Position numbers and translations under genes: made by a program
Notes under the pieces: generated by a model
The model's input: the letters and a program-made list of their open reading frames with translations, nothing else
Database searches by the model: none
What the model was told of the DNA's origin: nothing
Source: Chlorokybus atmophyticus
Taxonomy: Eukaryota > Streptophyta > Chlorokybophyceae > Chlorokybales > Chlorokybaceae
Direction: 5' to 3'
Length of the DNA: 57,269 nt
Assembly: GCA_009103225.1 (NCBI GenBank)
Contig: RHPI01000777.1
Span: 216,969 to 274,237 of the forward strand
Shown here: positions 55,372 to 57,269 of the stretch, one piece after another
How positions within the stretch are numbered: the stretch's first letter is position 1
How the letters are laid out: the number at the start of each line of letters is the position of its first letter

Positions 55372-57269
55372 ATGGCGTCTCGCGGGACGGCGGCGCCGCT
55401 TCTGGTGCTGGCGGTTGCCTGCCTCTGTCTCTGTGGAGCGCATGCCAGCACGAATGGCGGCAATGTGGCGGGCTTTCCCCAGTCGCTGGGTAGCGCAGCT
55501 GGGCAGCCCAGCACTGCTTCCGGCGCCTTGGCCCCACCTCTTAAGACGTACAAGCCACCTAGCAGCGACAAAGCTGTCCGCCAACTGGTGCCGTCCAAGG
55601 CAAGTGTTCGCTGTCCTTTTCTTGTTGTATGCTTACTGGTCAAGATGTGACCTGCCACCTGCTGACTGCTTTGTACGTCCTTTTTGTAGTGCAGTGGTGT
55701 GGTGTACACAGTGGAACTCAGTGCAACACAGACCGCTGTCGCGTGAACTCAACGGCAGCTTGCATGCACACCCTGCAAAATCTGACAATGACTGCTGCTT
55801 GCTGCAGGGGCTCGGCGTAGCGACTCAGTCCATTGATGGAGTGGAGTATGTCTTGATTGATGCCACCGCCAAGCCTGGCCAGGCGGAGGCTCTGGTGGAG
55901 CAGCTGAAGGCGCTGAACGCCGTGTCGGTGTCCGTTGCGGGCGACTATGTGAGCTTCCGGCTGCCGCTCAGCTTTGTGCAACAGCTCAGATTGCTGCCTG
56001 CACTGCGCTTCGCCACCAGGTCCGAGCGCGCAGCGATGGCCGCCCAAAGTCCAGTCGCAGGGTGACAAAGCCATGCGAGCCGATGCACTCAAAGCCATGG
56101 TCCCCGGCCTGACCGGCGCCGGAGTCAAAGTTGGTGTGCTGTCCGACTCGTACAATGTGAGTTGCCCAGCTCCCAAGTGTATTGTTGTTGCTGCTGTTGT
56201 TGTTGTTCAGTGAGTAGAGCACCAATTCACACTGTTTGCGGCTGCAGGCACTGGGAGGAGCAGCAAAGGATGTGGGTAAGTTGCAAAGTTTGTCTGGCAG
56301 TAGTAGTCTTTCCAGTCCTGGTTCCAGTCATGCATATGTATGCATACATGTGGTCGCCTTGATTTCTTCATCTTCTGGCTGTGCTCTGCTTCAAGCAGAG
56401 AACAGCGAGAAGATGAAGCTAGTAGCACATTACCTGGCTTGCTAAGTCTCTCCTGTCGTTGTACAGCAAGTGGAGACCTGCCCGCTGGTGTAGTTGTCCT
56501 GAAAGACATAACCAAAGGAACCGATGAGGGTAGAGCTATGTTACAGCTGGTAAGTTCGGTGATGCTGCACCTGTGGTGTCAGAGTGCACATAACAGGTGT
56601 AATCTGTTGCCTGGCAGGTGCATGACGTTGCCCCTGGCTCTCCGCTTTACTTCTACACTGCACACAACGGCCTAGCTGACTTTGCCAACGGTATCAAGGC
56701 GCTTGCTCAGAACGGGTGCAAAGTAATTGTTGACGATGTCTCTTACTTTGCTGAGCCATATTTCGAGGACGGCATTCTTGGTACGCAAATGCATGGTATT
56801 ACTATGACGTTGTAGAGTAGGCAATGCGGTGTTGTGTGCTGCCGGCACTGCTGCATGCGTGCAGTGACACATGCGCCTTGTGCAGCTCAAGCGGTTGATC
56901 AAGTAAAGGCAGCGGGTTCTGCATACTTCTCCTCTGCCCAAAACCAGGTAAGCTGCGGTTCCTTGCTGGAAGGTATGCATAAATCAGTCACTCACGAAGT
57001 GGCCACAATGCTGACGTTGGTTGTGTTCAGGCACGCGAAGCATGGGAGACAGGCAAGTGTTATTTTCACATGTTGGGGTTGTCGCACATGTGCTTGGAGA
57101 CTGCCCTCACGGTCATTTCGTTTACCCCTTGTGCGCAGTGAGCTGGAGAGAAGACTCGCACGGATACTACTTGTTTGCACCAGGATACAATCTCCAACCG
57201 TTTGCTGTTGCCGCCGGAACGTCAGCAACCATTGTGCTACAAGTATGTCTGCACACGCGCATGTGCATC
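55372..57269 (+). CDS. Secreted S8 subtilase-like serine protease, second copy (3' end beyond window)
   Basis: Exons by signal and phase: 55372-55599, 55808-56156, 56248-56275, 56467-56549, 56618-56780, 56886-56947, 57031-57052, 57139-57242. A signal peptide is clear (APLLVLAVACLCLCGAHA, cut before STNGG). After a prodomain come VKVGVLSDSYN with the catalytic Asp, DVASGDLPAGVVVL, TDEGRAMLQLVHDVAPGSPL, KVIVDDVSYFAEP, AVDQVKAAGSAYFSSAQNQ and VSWREDSHGYYLF. The catalytic Ser region lies past the window; the paralog at 22352 shows it. Introns 1 and 7 have GC donors (AAG/GCAAGT, CAG/GCAAGT). Exon 2 is one base too long (an extra base near 56040, giving SPVAG then stop); without it the frame is open. 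That is either a sequencing error or a fresh disabling mutation. A secreted, perhaps cell-wall-directed, protease is inferred. Confidence 0.75.

Noticed and set aside
1-57269. CRISPR arrays, bacterial operons, rRNA or tRNA genes
   Set aside because: The gene structure is eukaryotic with spliced exons; no spacer-repeat array, rRNA segment or tRNA cloverleaf was recognised by eye.

Overview
The window looks like nuclear DNA from a unicellular green plant, most likely a chlorophyte alga. Genes are split into many short exons. GT-AG introns are mixed with several GC-AG introns, and the polyadenylation-type pentamer TGTAA follows two of the genes. Other algal signs are a plant-style C2H2 finger (RALGGH), a subtilase fused to a wall-associated-kinase-like cysteine domain, and copia and gypsy elements of algal type. 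Base composition is moderate rather than very GC-rich, which argues against Chlamydomonas or Volvox and would suit something like Dunaliella, but I cannot name the species.

Layout. 1-6404: right-hand part of a large repeat (copy A) with an OTU-protease gene on the minus strand and a divergent seven-exon gene of unknown family on the plus strand. 7.9-9.7 kb: a C2H2 zinc-finger gene (minus). 12.0-14.8 kb: a complete six-exon BRAP2-type RING/ZnF-UBP E3 ligase (plus). 15.8-20.2 kb: a multi-pass membrane class-3 (diacylglycerol-lipase-like) lipase (minus). 20.2-22.3 kb: AT-rich spacer. 22.35-27.1 kb: a decayed secreted subtilase pseudogene containing an N gap. 28.59-44.04 kb: a degenerate Ty3/gypsy element (minus) bounded by GAAC target duplications; its pol carries a C5-cytosine methyltransferase domain and ends in a PHD finger. 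A Ty1/copia element (37471-42372, minus, 5-bp target duplication) sits inside its gag. 44.04-53.91 kb: copy B of the large repeat, seen here almost whole, with a third gene (PIN-like nuclease plus CXC domain). 55.37 kb to the edge: a second, much better preserved subtilase.

The host genes (zinc finger, BRAP2, lipase, subtilases) show no obvious shared pathway. The remaining two thirds of the window is mobile-element history: an old gypsy insertion, a younger copia nested in it, and two copies of an apparently mobile ~9.9-kb unit encoding OTU, PIN-like/CXC and orphan proteins. That last unit is the best candidate for an undescribed system. Exon boundaries were read by eye from splice signals and phase, so they are models rather than transcript-supported structures.
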